A stretch of DNA of 33,443 bases from Bacteroidales bacterium (GCA_013314715.1 JABUFC010000036.1:1-33443), one strand, 5' to 3'. Shown: positions 9,648-18,697, counted from the first letter of the stretch. Notes: generated by a model not told the origin, from the sequence alone. Translations and numbers: made by a program.

Positions 9648-9687
9648 GTTTGATGTAAAATAACTTTAAGCAAAGATAATCTTTTTT

Positions 9688-12174
9688 TTATTTTACAAAG
9701 AGTTTTCGATACAGCTTATACCAATAGTTTAAAATCTTATAATTATTGGGATATTGATAATACCAGCGAGGCTGAGCTTTAATTATTTCGTCCAATTCTT
9801 CTCGTTTAATCTCAAACTTTTTACAGATATACTCGTTAAGGTTTTCAACTTCATCTATTTTAAACGTAGGTTGTTTAAGTAATTCAAGAGCTTCTTCACG
9901 TGTCATTAAATTCATACAGATAAGCGACGAGAACGTGGCTTTTCGATAATCGATATTAAACTTTACAGGCAACAAATACGATTGCACCCAAGCTGTAATT
10001 CTCGATTCATAATGCTTACCTCCATAATGACGCCAACCAAATTCATTTTCTAAAATTTTTCGAGCCTCGTCTTTATTGTAATTGATATAGTTCAATAAGT
10101 ATATTATTTTGATTTGTCGAACAAACTTATAATAGCTTTCGTGCCAAAAACCAAATAAAGGAAAACGTTTTAACTTACCTTTACCAAACTGACGATGTAT
10201 GTACTTAAGATATTTTATATCTTTAGCGTTATAGTGCCATATTCGTGGCAAAATGCCTTCGGAGACATAGTTGCCACCGCTCACAATATATTTCACACCG
10301 TGTTTTGCCGCCACCTTATGTAAAATAGCTAAAATAGCTATATCGGTGGGTGTTTCTATTTCGGGTATCGAAGCTTTCAAAAAAGCTAATTGCAAATCGC
10401 GAAACTCGTTCCAATCGAGCACATAGCTTTCGTAGTCCATTTCGAGTTTATCGAGCAAATCTTTAATGTTTTTTACAGAGATTTCCGAATCCCAACCATT
10501 GTCCATATGTACAGCTAAAACCCGAACTCCATATTTTTTTAATAAATAAGCAGTATAGCAACTATCAACCCCACCACTAATACCTAAAACACAATCGTAT
10601 TTTTTGTTCTTTCCCTTTTCTTTAATTTTTTTGATAATATGTTCTAACTTAGTTAAATCGTTCGAAGTATTAATTTTATGAATGGTTTCGTTTAAAAACG
10701 TAGTACAATGATTGCAATACCCGTGTTCATCAAACGTAATTTCGGGGTCCGAAGTATCCATAACGCAACGGGTACATTGGCGGTAAGAAAGATGTAAATT
10801 GCTCACTTTTCTATTATCCTCTGAACGATTCAGTACTTCATTTTTCGTTAGCGTAAGATTCCAAACAATTTCAGCAAGTTTCTCTGTTTGTTTTTTGCGT
10901 GAGTATAGCTCTATATTTTTTGTATTACATTTTATTTCACCTGTTTTTATAAATTCATCATATAATTGGGTTAGTAAAACTTTTAAATGAGAGGTGTTTT
11001 CGACAATATAGCCGGCATTGGTTTCTTTAATCAAATCTTCTTGCATGAAGTGACTTAGACCTTCTACTTCTTCAAGATTATAATATTCTTCTTTAAGTTT
11101 TTGAGCTTCTGAATCATACGAAAAACACAATAATATGGATCGTCTAATACCAATATAATCAAAAATTTTGGTGCCTATAATAGAATAATCATTAAATAAC
11201 AACATTACATTATCTTTTGCCAATATGGGTAACAACTGTTCATTTTGTATTTTTGGGAATAAAGTAACACATGGAACTAAATTTGGATTTTGATTATTTA
11301 TCCAATCTTTCAATTGATCGGCAATATTAATTCCGTAAAAATTTAGTTTTATGCGAGCTTGAGAATGCTCTGAAATGAAAGCTGAAACTACTTTTAAAAA
11401 GGGTAGTATAGGATGCCAAGGATAAATAGTTCCTACAAAACCAATGCTAAAATATTCTGTTCTTTGTTTAATGCTACTGACTTTAGCAACAGCTTCAGGA
11501 TCGTAACCATTAGGAATAATAGCAAAAGATTTATTCGTAATTAAAGTTGAAATTTGATATTTAACAAAATCAGAAACTGTAATAATTAACGATACATTTT
11601 TTAAATATTTTTTTTCAAAATATTGATTCCATTTTTTAAATAAATTAGAATTATTTTTTTTATTTTGTGACCACGGATCGCGATAGTCGGCTATCCAAGG
11701 AATATTGAATTCTTTACTTAAATTAGAAGCATATTTAAATAATATAAAAGGGTCGCCGGTAGCAATGATAGCATCTACTCGATTATTTTTTAAATATTCA
11801 CGTGCAGCACGATATAAGCCCGATTTAGGACCGATATTCCATATCCATTGAGCAAATTCATAAAAAGCGGATATTGATTTCCGAATAAAACTTAACCGTT
11901 TTTCACCAAATTTAAGCATTAAGCGATTGGCTAAATTAGGTTTATAAGGCGTGCAAATAAGAGTACCTAAATCTGACTTTAAAACAATGGTTTCTGCCGA
12001 TTCGCTTGCCTCAATATAATCTAAATGATTGCCATGTTTATTTGCCCACTGACGAGTAATAACCACCGGTTCTACATTATATTCGTGTAAATATTTATAC
12101 CAAGCATAAGGTCGTAATCCCCCAACCGAAACATAAGGCGGAAAATCGTATGCTAATATGAGTAGTTTTTTCAT
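9688..12174 (-). CDS. Fusion: GT4-like glycosyltransferase + N-acetyl-sugar amidotransferase (WbuX/WbpG)
   Basis: The 828-residue frame joins two complete enzymes. Residues 1 to about 440 form a GT-B glycosyltransferase: an N-terminal MKKLLILAYDFPPYVSVGG glycine loop, WIADYRDPWS near 180, IIPNGYDP, and FVGTIYPWHP at the start of the donor-binding half. After a charged linker (about 440-462) comes an N-acetyl-sugar amidotransferase of about 365 residues, the normal full length. It has paired CxxC motifs, CTRC at 467-470 and CNHC at 487-490, a probable zinc ribbon. The ATP-binding PP-loop SGGVDS is at 533-538. WbuX/WbpG enzymes use ATP and ammonia to convert a sugar N-acetyl group into an acetamidino group, and the ammonia-supplying HisH/HisF pair is the next two genes. 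Both halves keep key motifs. A fusion is the simplest reading because the frame stays open; a lost stop in the assembly is the alternative. Confidence 0.9.
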   Translation of the reverse strand: MKKLLILAYDFPPYVSVGGLRPYAWYKYLHEYNVEPVVITRQWANKHGNHLDYIEASESAETIVLKSDLGTLICTPYKPNLANRLMLKFGEKRLSFIRKSISAFYEFAQWIWNIGPKSGLYRAAREYLKNNRVDAIIATGDPFILFKYASNLSKEFNIPWIADYRDPWSQNKKNNSNLFKKWNQYFEKKYLKNVSLIITVSDFVKYQISTLITNKSFAIIPNGYDPEAVAKVSSIKQRTEYFSIGFVGTIYPWHPILPFLKVVSAFISEHSQARIKLNFYGINIADQLKDWINNQNPNLVPCVTLFPKIQNEQLLPILAKDNVMLLFNDYSIIGTKIFDYIGIRRSILLCFSYDSEAQKLKEEYYNLEEVEGLSHFMQEDLIKETNAGYIVENTSHLKVLLTQLYDEFIKTGEIKCNTKNIELYSRKKQTEKLAEIVWNLTLTKNEVLNRSEDNRKVSNLHLSYRQCTRCVMDTSDPEITFDEHGYCNHCTTFLNETIHKINTSNDLTKLEHIIKKIKEKGKNKKYDCVLGISGGVDSCYTAYLLKKYGVRVLAVHMDNGWDSEISVKNIKDLLDKLEMDYESYVLDWNEFRDLQLAFLKASIPEIETPTDIAILAILHKVAAKHGVKYIVSGGNYVSEGILPRIWHYNAKDIKYLKYIHRQFGKGKLKRFPLFGFWHESYYKFVRQIKIIYLLNYINYNKDEARKILENEFGWRHYGGKHYESRITAWVQSYLLPVKFNIDYRKATFSSLICMNLMTREEALELLKQPTFKIDEVENLNEYICKKFEIKREELDEIIKAQPRWYYQYPNNYKILNYWYKLYRKLFVK

Positions 12175-12199
12175 TTTAAATTATTAAAACAAATATTTT

Positions 12200-13441
12200 T
12201 TAAACACATAATTCAAATATTTTTTTCACAAACTCACCATAATTCTTTTCTGCTTCAAAATTTTCTTTCCAAAATTGGTAAGCATTTTCTCTATACTGCT
12301 GCTTTTCAATATCGGGTAAATTTAAATAATTTTTTATAATTTTTGCCACATCATCTACCTTAAAACCTTTGGGAACCAAAAAACCAACTTTTTGATTAAC
12401 AACTTCACAAACTCCCCCCACGTTAGTGGCTAAAACGGGTATTCCTGCTGATAAAGCCTCCATAATGCTAACTGGCACTCCTTCCGACTCGCTTAAATTG
12501 ATAAACAAATCCACATAATTTTTATGATAAAAATCTAAAATTTCTTCATTGGGAACATTGCCTTTGAACTCATATTTTACATACTGAAGTTTTTCTTGGG
12601 CTAATTCTTCTAACCTGTTTCGAAGTGGACCATCTCCAAAATGTACCCACTTCAAATTTTTTATATTTAGTATGGCTAGCAACTCTACAATTAAATGAAT
12701 TCTTTTTAATGGAATTATGTGGCTGCAACTGCAGATAAGTATTCCATCGTGATTTTTATTTTCAATGGGTAAACGATGATTGATTTTTCCAAGACGTGAA
12801 ACCGCAATTTTATTATTATATTCATTCCCCAATAACGAAATAAACGCTTTACGACCGGCCTCAGATATGGAGTAAGTTACATCTAAATTTGAGACGATAA
12901 ACTTTTTAAAAGGCAAATAAGGCGGTTGATGCCTTTCAAAAAAAACATCCCAGCCGTGAGCTCGTGATACACAAACCATTGAATTATTTTTTGCTTTCAT
13001 TAAGGATAAGGCTAAAGCTTTATAGTCGTTCCAGTAAGAATAATAAATGGTTTTATTTTGGGAAATGGCTTCTTTAAATAATACATCCAATAGTTGTTTT
13101 TTCACTTTTAAGGCTCTTACCACATCCATATACATCAACTTAAAAAGTATCACCGAAGGTTTTAGCTTGTAATTTTTTATTGCAAACCTCCACTCTTCCA
13201 TAAAAAATGAACTAAGTATTTTGGGAAGTGCCTTTACTTTATCAAAAAAAGATACAAAATCACTAACAGGGTAAACTATCATATTTTTAGGCACATAACG
13301 ATTAAAATTAACGCTCTGTTGTGATTTTACAACTACAATCACTTTTTCAAATCGGTCAGCAATAACCCTCATCTCATCATCGATAAAAAATTCGCCGTGA
13401 GTAATTGGGTAATTATCGGTTAATAAAATAAGGGTTTTCAT
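12200..13441 (-). CDS. GT4 family glycosyltransferase
   Basis: A 413-residue GT-B glycosyltransferase, probably adding one sugar to the lipid-linked repeat unit at the inner face of the cytoplasmic membrane. The C-terminal half has the family 4 hallmark ESEGVPVSIMEALSAGIPV followed by ATNVGGVCEVV, which gives the E-x7-E pair and the nucleotide-sugar site. CSCSHIIPLKRIHLIVELL matches the domain-start loop with the phosphate-binding Lys-Arg. The open frame begins at a TTG (13447). I prefer the ATG two codons in, at 13441 (MKTLILLTDNYP). The 25-bp gap to the fusion gene and 34 bp from the preceding gene indicate co-transcription. Donor and acceptor cannot be told from sequence. Confidence 0.88.
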   Translation of the reverse strand: MKTLILLTDNYPITHGEFFIDDEMRVIADRFEKVIVVVKSQQSVNFNRYVPKNMIVYPVSDFVSFFDKVKALPKILSSFFMEEWRFAIKNYKLKPSVILFKLMYMDVVRALKVKKQLLDVLFKEAISQNKTIYYSYWNDYKALALSLMKAKNNSMVCVSRAHGWDVFFERHQPPYLPFKKFIVSNLDVTYSISEAGRKAFISLLGNEYNNKIAVSRLGKINHRLPIENKNHDGILICSCSHIIPLKRIHLIVELLAILNIKNLKWVHFGDGPLRNRLEELAQEKLQYVKYEFKGNVPNEEILDFYHKNYVDLFINLSESEGVPVSIMEALSAGIPVLATNVGGVCEVVNQKVGFLVPKGFKVDDVAKIIKNYLNLPDIEKQQYRENAYQFWKENFEAEKNYGEFVKKIFELCV

Positions 13442-13475
13442 GTTCAAAACTTTGAATAATTATAAAATCTATGCA

Positions 13476-14618
13476 TTAGCACTTTTGCATGTATATATTT
13501 AAAAGTTTTTCAGTGTGTTTCTTCATATCATATTGTTTTGCAAATGTCTGTGCATAATTTGACATAGCAAGAAATTTTTCACGATTATGCCATAATTCAA
13601 TGATTTTATCTACAAATTCAACTTCATTTTGTTCAAAAATTAAATATCCATTTTTATCATTTTCAATTATATCTCTGTTCCCTTTACCGTCGAGTGCTAT
13701 AATAGGCAAACCAGATGCCATCGCCTCTAAAAAAACTAATCCAAAAGGTTCATACCATGCACTGTGAACATAAATATGATGACTCCGATACATTTGTTTC
13801 ATATCATGAATAATTCCAGGTAAATCATAAAATTCATCCAAATTATTTTCCCTTATTAAATCAATCACATCTTGTCGTAAAAGTCCATTGCCAATTAAAG
13901 TCATTTTAAATGGAACGTTTCTTTTTTTAAGTTCAATCCCTATTTTCACTAAAAACATTTGATTTTTTTTGGGTTGAAAGCTTCCTACATTAATTAATTT
14001 TATAGGATATTCTAGTTCTTTTCTAAAAGCTTCAGGATTAAAAAACTTTTCAAAATCAAATCCATAATAAATTAAATGAACTTTCGCTTTTAATTTAGTT
14101 GATAAGACTTTCTGGTAAAAATCATAGGTATGCTTTGAATTGGCAATAAAATGAGTTTCAACTTTTGAATATTTTTTAGCAATAAGATACCTTTTTTCTA
14201 GCCATTGTATCAGTTTTTTTTTATTAAAAAGAAATTTCCATTCAAAATTTGCAAATTGTTCCATATTATCGTGTCCATGACACACATAAACACAATTTTT
14301 TAAAATGTAATAAGAACTAATAAACTCGCCTAAAAAACGGTGTGTATGGATAACGTGAGGTTTAAAATCATCAAGCAGTTTTTTTAAAATCGTATTCTCA
14401 TTTTTTCGTCTAAAAGAAAATGTTTGAAAATTCAAAGTCACGATATTAAAATCTTTTGTTTCGGCTTCGTATTGGTTATTGTCAAACAAAGATGCTATAA
14501 TAAAATCAACTGTATTTACTGCTTGGAGTTGCTTACATAAATCAACCAAATATCGTTCAGCTCCGCCTTTTCCAAGATCAGTAATAATAAATAATATCCT
14601 TAATTTTTCCATAAACAT
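13476..14618 (-). CDS. GT4 family glycosyltransferase
   Basis: A 380-residue GT-B glycosyltransferase of the polysaccharide operon. The N-terminus LRILFIITDLGKGGAERYLVDL has the GGAER glycine-rich loop common to family 4 enzymes. The C-terminal half has NVGSFQPKKNQ (Lys contact), then EPFGLVFLEAMASGLPIIALD with the E-x7-E signature, and GNRDIIENDKNGYLI. The start overlaps the end of the epimerase gene: ATG 14618 (MFMEKL) overlaps by 19 bp and ATG 14612 (MEKLRIL) by 13 bp. I cannot decide between them. The overlap suggests translational coupling. Sugar specificity is unknown. Confidence 0.88.
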   Translation of the reverse strand: MFMEKLRILFIITDLGKGGAERYLVDLCKQLQAVNTVDFIIASLFDNNQYEAETKDFNIVTLNFQTFSFRRKNENTILKKLLDDFKPHVIHTHRFLGEFISSYYILKNCVYVCHGHDNMEQFANFEWKFLFNKKKLIQWLEKRYLIAKKYSKVETHFIANSKHTYDFYQKVLSTKLKAKVHLIYYGFDFEKFFNPEAFRKELEYPIKLINVGSFQPKKNQMFLVKIGIELKKRNVPFKMTLIGNGLLRQDVIDLIRENNLDEFYDLPGIIHDMKQMYRSHHIYVHSAWYEPFGLVFLEAMASGLPIIALDGKGNRDIIENDKNGYLIFEQNEVEFVDKIIELWHNREKFLAMSNYAQTFAKQYDMKKHTEKLLNIYMQKC

Positions 14619-15535
14619 TTTTTTAATTTTCTAACTCTTGGTCTTACACGATACATCAATTTAACAAATAAATAATTGATTGGTGTAATGTTTTTTTCCC
14701 ATTTTTTGTAGTATTTTTCAAAAATCTTTTCTTGAGTTAATAAATATAATATTTTCAGTTGAGGGACATGAACGTTTTTTTGATAATAATACCTTACTAA
14801 CTCTTGCTTTTGCAAATCGTAATAAGACCAATATCCGGCATCAAATCGGGGCAAATTTTGCCGGATAGTTTCCAAACAAGCATCAATATTGTATTTAACC
14901 ATAATATTCCCGGTTACCCGATATAAATCAAATAAACCAAATAATGCATAAATAAACCCATTAAGAACATAAGAGGGTGGTTCAGAAGGAAATTCCTCAT
15001 ACCATAAATGACCATCTTTATCTATACGTTTTACACCTCCATCTTTAACATCCACATTCATAAATTGATAAGCCTTCCAGGCTGTCTCTAACAACGAGGA
15101 ATTTTGAGTAATCTGATATACTCTCAAGTAGAGAGAAATAACTTCTCCTTGTGCCATAGCCGATGGCCAAGGAGCTTTAATATTGTATTTTTTATCGTCA
15201 AAATTGTTATACCAAACAGCCCATTGTTCGGTTTCGTGTTTCAACTTTTCTAATCGTTCTATACACGCAAAAAGGTTTTTCAATTTGTTTTCGTCTTGGT
15301 ATTCAAGCCAATCGGCATGAAGCATAAATCCATACTGGCAAATATTTACCGGAAAATATTCGTATCTACCATTGATTCCAATCATGGGAACATGCTGATC
15401 GTCAAATTTGCCGTCATAGTAATTTTGGGTGTAGTGAACCATAGCTGGACGCATATCAATATAATATACTCCCAAGCTTTTATCCCAACTTACCTTGCCT
15501 AATCTTAACGTAATTTTTTTACTCTCCTCTTTCAT
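14600..15535 (-). CDS. D-glucuronyl C5-epimerase-like protein
   Basis: A 311-residue protein that resembles the C-terminal catalytic domain of heparan glucuronyl C5-epimerase (PF06662 type), which inverts C5 of uronic acids, usually within a glycan chain. Visible family blocks are the tyrosine-rich stretch VYYIDMRPAMVHYTQNYYDG (about 23-42), APWPSAMAQGEVISLYLR at 121-138, and the signature LWYEEFPSEPPSYVLNGF at 177-194. The fold is expected to be an (alpha/alpha)-toroid. There is no signal peptide or membrane segment, so it probably acts in the cytoplasm on a lipid-linked oligosaccharide or an intracellular chain. It is shorter than vertebrate Glce because the N-terminal beta region is absent. 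Its place among glycosyltransferases supports a role in making the repeat unit. The substrate uronic acid is unknown; a glucuronate or N-acetylated hexuronate residue is inferred. Confidence 0.8.
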   Translation of the reverse strand: MKEESKKITLRLGKVSWDKSLGVYYIDMRPAMVHYTQNYYDGKFDDQHVPMIGINGRYEYFPVNICQYGFMLHADWLEYQDENKLKNLFACIERLEKLKHETEQWAVWYNNFDDKKYNIKAPWPSAMAQGEVISLYLRVYQITQNSSLLETAWKAYQFMNVDVKDGGVKRIDKDGHLWYEEFPSEPPSYVLNGFIYALFGLFDLYRVTGNIMVKYNIDACLETIRQNLPRFDAGYWSYYDLQKQELVRYYYQKNVHVPQLKILYLLTQEKIFEKYYKKWEKNITPINYLFVKLMYRVRPRVRKLKKCLWKN

Positions 15536-15544
15536 GGTTTATTT

Positions 15545-16471
15545 TCATAAAGGTCGAATCCCATAGTTATCGATTATTATTCCTTTAACCATATCCTTAG
15601 GAGTAGCAAAGCATATTTTTTCTTTCCCCTCCCATGGAGCTTTGGTACCATCGTGTCGCCATTGACTCGACTTAAAATTCATAAAGTGAATATAAATGAA
15701 ATTTCGTGCAACATCGCGATTGTTGGTAATTTTACTGTCAATATAATACCACGTATCGGGTTGTTGGCTATTTAATGTTCCATCAAGCCAGGGTTTAAAA
15801 ACGAACGGCGTGGTGTATTGTTCTTTCAGATAAAGTTTTCGGGTTTTGTAAAATGATAGTTTGTTTAAAAACTTTTCGGGTAGCCTTAGCTTAAATTTAT
15901 CGTTGACCTTATGTAAATTATTTTGTACATACGCATTGGTTATTCCATGTTCATCAATACCCACAAAATCGGGATGATACAGAGCCTCTTTCCATCGGTA
16001 TATTTTTCTAAACATTGTTCGGTTTTTCTCATTGTTTCTGAAAAGGGCAAAATGTCCTGAAATGCGGTGGCTGTGGGTTGAAAACACATCGTATTTTGCA
16101 AGCAATTCATCGGTATAGAACGAACGAATATCACCAAACAACAGATCAACGTCGCACCAGCCATAAAAATCGTAGTCTTTAAAATCTACTTGATGAATAT
16201 ATCCGAACAATGGACGTAAATCGCAAAGTTTATAAGCGTTGGGAGGATTAAAATTCAATCCTGTAACTTGGTTTACAAACGAAATATAATCGCTAAAAGT
16301 AAGCGATCGAACTTTAATGTTTTGGGCATCAAGCAGCGATGTATCGCAATCAGTATAAAACAGAAAATCAATAGTTGAATTACGCTTGATGGTTTCTACA
16401 AATAATGCAAACCACTCCGGCCAGCGTCCAAAGTAAGGGATAAGGATTATTATGGAGTTTTTTCTTTTCAC
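15545..16471 (-). CDS. DUF6625-like putative glycosyltransferase
   Basis: A GT-A-like putative glycosyltransferase of about 308 residues, resembling the DUF6625 family found in capsule and LPS clusters. From the start used here, IIILIPYFGRWPEWFALFVET (split as IIILIPYFG and RWPEWFALFVET) is the N-terminal Rossmann strand. The acidic DxD-type motif is WCDVDLLFGD at 105-114, expected to hold metal and nucleotide sugar. HRISGHFALFRN and DEHGITNAY follow. The open frame extends to a TTG at 16498, inside the FkbM gene. I prefer the GTG at 16471 because it lies 8 nt past the FkbM stop and gives the family-like N-terminus MKRKNSIIILIPYFG. No ATG is available near either. Linkage and donor are unknown. 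Confidence 0.72.
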   Translation of the reverse strand: MKRKNSIIILIPYFGRWPEWFALFVETIKRNSTIDFLFYTDCDTSLLDAQNIKVRSLTFSDYISFVNQVTGLNFNPPNAYKLCDLRPLFGYIHQVDFKDYDFYGWCDVDLLFGDIRSFYTDELLAKYDVFSTHSHRISGHFALFRNNEKNRTMFRKIYRWKEALYHPDFVGIDEHGITNAYVQNNLHKVNDKFKLRLPEKFLNKLSFYKTRKLYLKEQYTTPFVFKPWLDGTLNSQQPDTWYYIDSKITNNRDVARNFIYIHFMNFKSSQWRHDGTKAPWEGKEKICFATPKDMVKGIIIDNYGIRPL

Positions 16472-16479
16472 TTTACTAA

Positions 16480-17244
16480 CTAAGAATTTAAATAACAAAT
16501 AATGTTTTCTCCTTTATGCGACAATACAAAATCATAATTTACTAATGTGCTAAAAAACTGTTTTGAGCATCCTTTTCTTAACCAATCATGCAACTCTATT
16601 ATAATAACTTTTGTAATAGGTAGCCATTGTTCAAAATTACTTTGAAACAATTCAATTTCTGAACCTTCAATATCAATTTTTAAAATATCAATCTGCGTGA
16701 TCTGGTGTATATTGATGAGATCTATCATCGTCAACGTTTTAACGTTATCCTGATTTTCATGAGTGGATTCCATTACTGAGTAGCCCCACTCTCCAAGATT
16801 ATTATCTTTTATGCTCAAATCTGCATGTTTATGCCAAATAGCATTATGATATATAACAATATTCTGATAATTTTTAGTGTTTTTTAGTAACATATCATAG
16901 TTATTTTTTTCAGGCTCTAATGCTATAATTTTTGATTCAGGAAACTTATTTGCAAAAAAGACGGAAGACAAGCCGATATTTGCCCCTAAATCAATGATTA
17001 CATTGGGTTTGAATTCAAGCTTTATATTGTACTCCTGATTAAAAAGAACTTGATAAAAGGTTTGAATATCTGAACTTTCAGCCCGTAAATATAAGGGGTA
17101 CTTATATTCCTTGTGTTTAAATTTTATTTCTTTTTTTCTTGAAATAAATAGCTGTTTAACATAAAAGATAAGACCATTCCAACCAAATCTAAGAAAGTGA
17201 TTTCGGATATAATTTATTCGTAATAATTGTTTAATTAACTGCAT
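16480..17244 (-). CDS. FkbM family SAM-dependent methyltransferase
   Basis: A 254-residue class I methyltransferase of the FkbM family, probably O-methylating a sugar of the repeat unit. The SAM-binding motif I is VIIDLGANIGLSSVFFANKF (near residues 82-101). Motif II acidic residues are in IIALEPEKNNYDML, and the family block ITQIDILKIDIEGSEIELF is near 200. The N-terminal 50 residues are basic and aromatic and contain no clear membrane segment. It starts 8 bp downstream of the flippase stop. Its 3' end overlaps the longest possible frame of the next gene, so the genes are tightly packed in one operon. The acceptor hydroxyl is not predictable. Confidence 0.9.
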   Translation of the reverse strand: MQLIKQLLRINYIRNHFLRFGWNGLIFYVKQLFISRKKEIKFKHKEYKYPLYLRAESSDIQTFYQVLFNQEYNIKLEFKPNVIIDLGANIGLSSVFFANKFPESKIIALEPEKNNYDMLLKNTKNYQNIVIYHNAIWHKHADLSIKDNNLGEWGYSVMESTHENQDNVKTLTMIDLINIHQITQIDILKIDIEGSEIELFQSNFEQWLPITKVIIIELHDWLRKGCSKQFFSTLVNYDFVLSHKGENIICYLNS

Positions 17245-17252
17245 ATTTAAAT

Positions 17253-18590
17253 TTATGATTTTGTTTTAATAAATGATTTGAAATAGGATGACACTGTTTT
17301 AATATCGTGGTAATTCATCAAATAATAATTACCAAATGGCATTTTTAATTTAATGTGTACAAAATACGCCATGGTTAAAAACGAAGCAAAATAAGTAAAA
17401 GTTGACGCTAGTGAAGCACCTACCAACCCAAAATATTTTATTAATATAAAATTGAATACAATATTAACAACAAAACTCAATATTGTTGCATATAAATTAT
17501 AAATTTGTTTATTGCAAGAAGCTATATAAACAGCATATAATCTTGACACATTTGAAAAAATAATACCTGGCAACAATATTTGAAAAAGAAATGCAGCACT
17601 TCTAAAATCCGCTCCATAAATAAGTGGGATAATCCAGTTTGCTATTAAAAAGCTAAAAACAGCCAATAAAATTAATGAAGTGAAATTTATTTTTGAATAT
17701 TTGTAAAACATTTTTTCTTTTTCTCTTATATTTTCTCCTGATAAAAAGGGCATTAATACATTTCCAATAGGAGCAGAAATCATATTAAAGATTACAATTA
17801 AGTTAGTGGCCAATGAAAACAGCCCAATAGCAACTTCGTCAAGATAATAATTCAAAAACCACAAACTTAATCTTGCATTAAAAAAACCAATAAATAAAGA
17901 TAAATGTGTATATAATGTGAATTCAATCATTGGTTTAAAATCTTTTGAATAAGAGACATTAAAACTAGGCTTAATATTTATGTCTTTATAAAAATAGTAT
18001 ATAAATTGAAATATATTTATTAATGAAACAAATAACAAACAATATAGAAGTATTTTTGTATCAATTTCAAACAAATTTGATTTATGAATAAAAAACAGTA
18101 AACCAAAAGATAAAAAATTCAATATACTATTGTAGAACAATATTTTATTTAATTTATTGAATTTTTTCATTCCTTGAAAAAATCCTGTTGCTATCCCTCC
18201 AATAATTGATAAAATTGAAAACAAATAAAGCCAAACTAAATACAATACTCCGCTATATTTTTCTGGGAATAATAGTTCTTTGTAATTTGAATAGTTAAGA
18301 AACAACAACAATAGAAAAATCAAGATACTACAAGCTATAATTATATATAGAGAGATCGCTAAAATTTTATTTTTTGCAATGGTACCTGAAGGTAAAAAGT
18401 ACGTTAATGCGCTTCCAAAACTCAACGAAAAAAAAACAGCAATCAATTGAGCATTTGCCTGATACAAAGCAAAAACGCCTTTCCCTTCTGGACCAATCAT
18501 TCGAGCAATAAAAACACCTGATATAATTCCAAATAATTGAATTGGGATTTGAGTTAAAAATGTATATAATATGCTACTGCTAAGCTTCAC
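17253..18590 (-). CDS. Wzx-like oligosaccharide flippase (PST/MATE-type), GTG start
   Basis: A 445-residue very hydrophobic protein with about 12 predicted membrane segments, of the polysaccharide transporter (Wzx/RfbX) type. It should flip undecaprenyl-diphosphate-linked repeat units across the inner membrane. The N-terminal region FGIISGVFIARMIGPEGKGVFA is the family signature: a helix, then ARxIGPxGxG. The start is a GTG at 18590 (GTG-Lys-Leu-Ser). The next in-frame ATG lies about 30 codons in, inside the first conserved helix, so GTG is well supported. TATTTTTG at 18602-18609 on the minus strand fits a -7 box but would give a leader of only a few nucleotides, and no -33 partner is seen. 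It is the first gene of the minus-strand operon. Confidence 0.9.
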   Translation of the reverse strand: MKLSSSILYTFLTQIPIQLFGIISGVFIARMIGPEGKGVFALYQANAQLIAVFFSLSFGSALTYFLPSGTIAKNKILAISLYIIIACSILIFLLLLFLNYSNYKELLFPEKYSGVLYLVWLYLFSILSIIGGIATGFFQGMKKFNKLNKILFYNSILNFLSFGLLFFIHKSNLFEIDTKILLYCLLFVSLINIFQFIYYFYKDINIKPSFNVSYSKDFKPMIEFTLYTHLSLFIGFFNARLSLWFLNYYLDEVAIGLFSLATNLIVIFNMISAPIGNVLMPFLSGENIREKEKMFYKYSKINFTSLILLAVFSFLIANWIIPLIYGADFRSAAFLFQILLPGIIFSNVSRLYAVYIASCNKQIYNLYATILSFVVNIVFNFILIKYFGLVGASLASTFTYFASFLTMAYFVHIKLKMPFGNYYLMNYHDIKTVSSYFKSFIKTKS

Positions 18591-18666
18591 TTTTTTTGAA
18601 ACAAAAATACATTAAATATTTATTCGATTTTTATAATAGGGTTGGTTTAATTAGCATTTATATTGC

Positions 18667-18697
18667 TTTTAAGAATTTTGTAATGGGTTTAACTTTG
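18667..18697 (+). promoter_or_regulatory. Candidate promoter of the T9SS protein gene
   Basis: TAACTTTG at 18690-18697 fits the Bacteroidota -7 consensus. TTTT at 18667-18670, 19 bp upstream, is a weak -33 match. A second TAnnTTTG-like box, TATCTTTG at 18714-18721, sits only 4 nt before the ATG at 18726 and would give a nearly leaderless mRNA. I cannot tell which is used. Confidence 0.4.
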
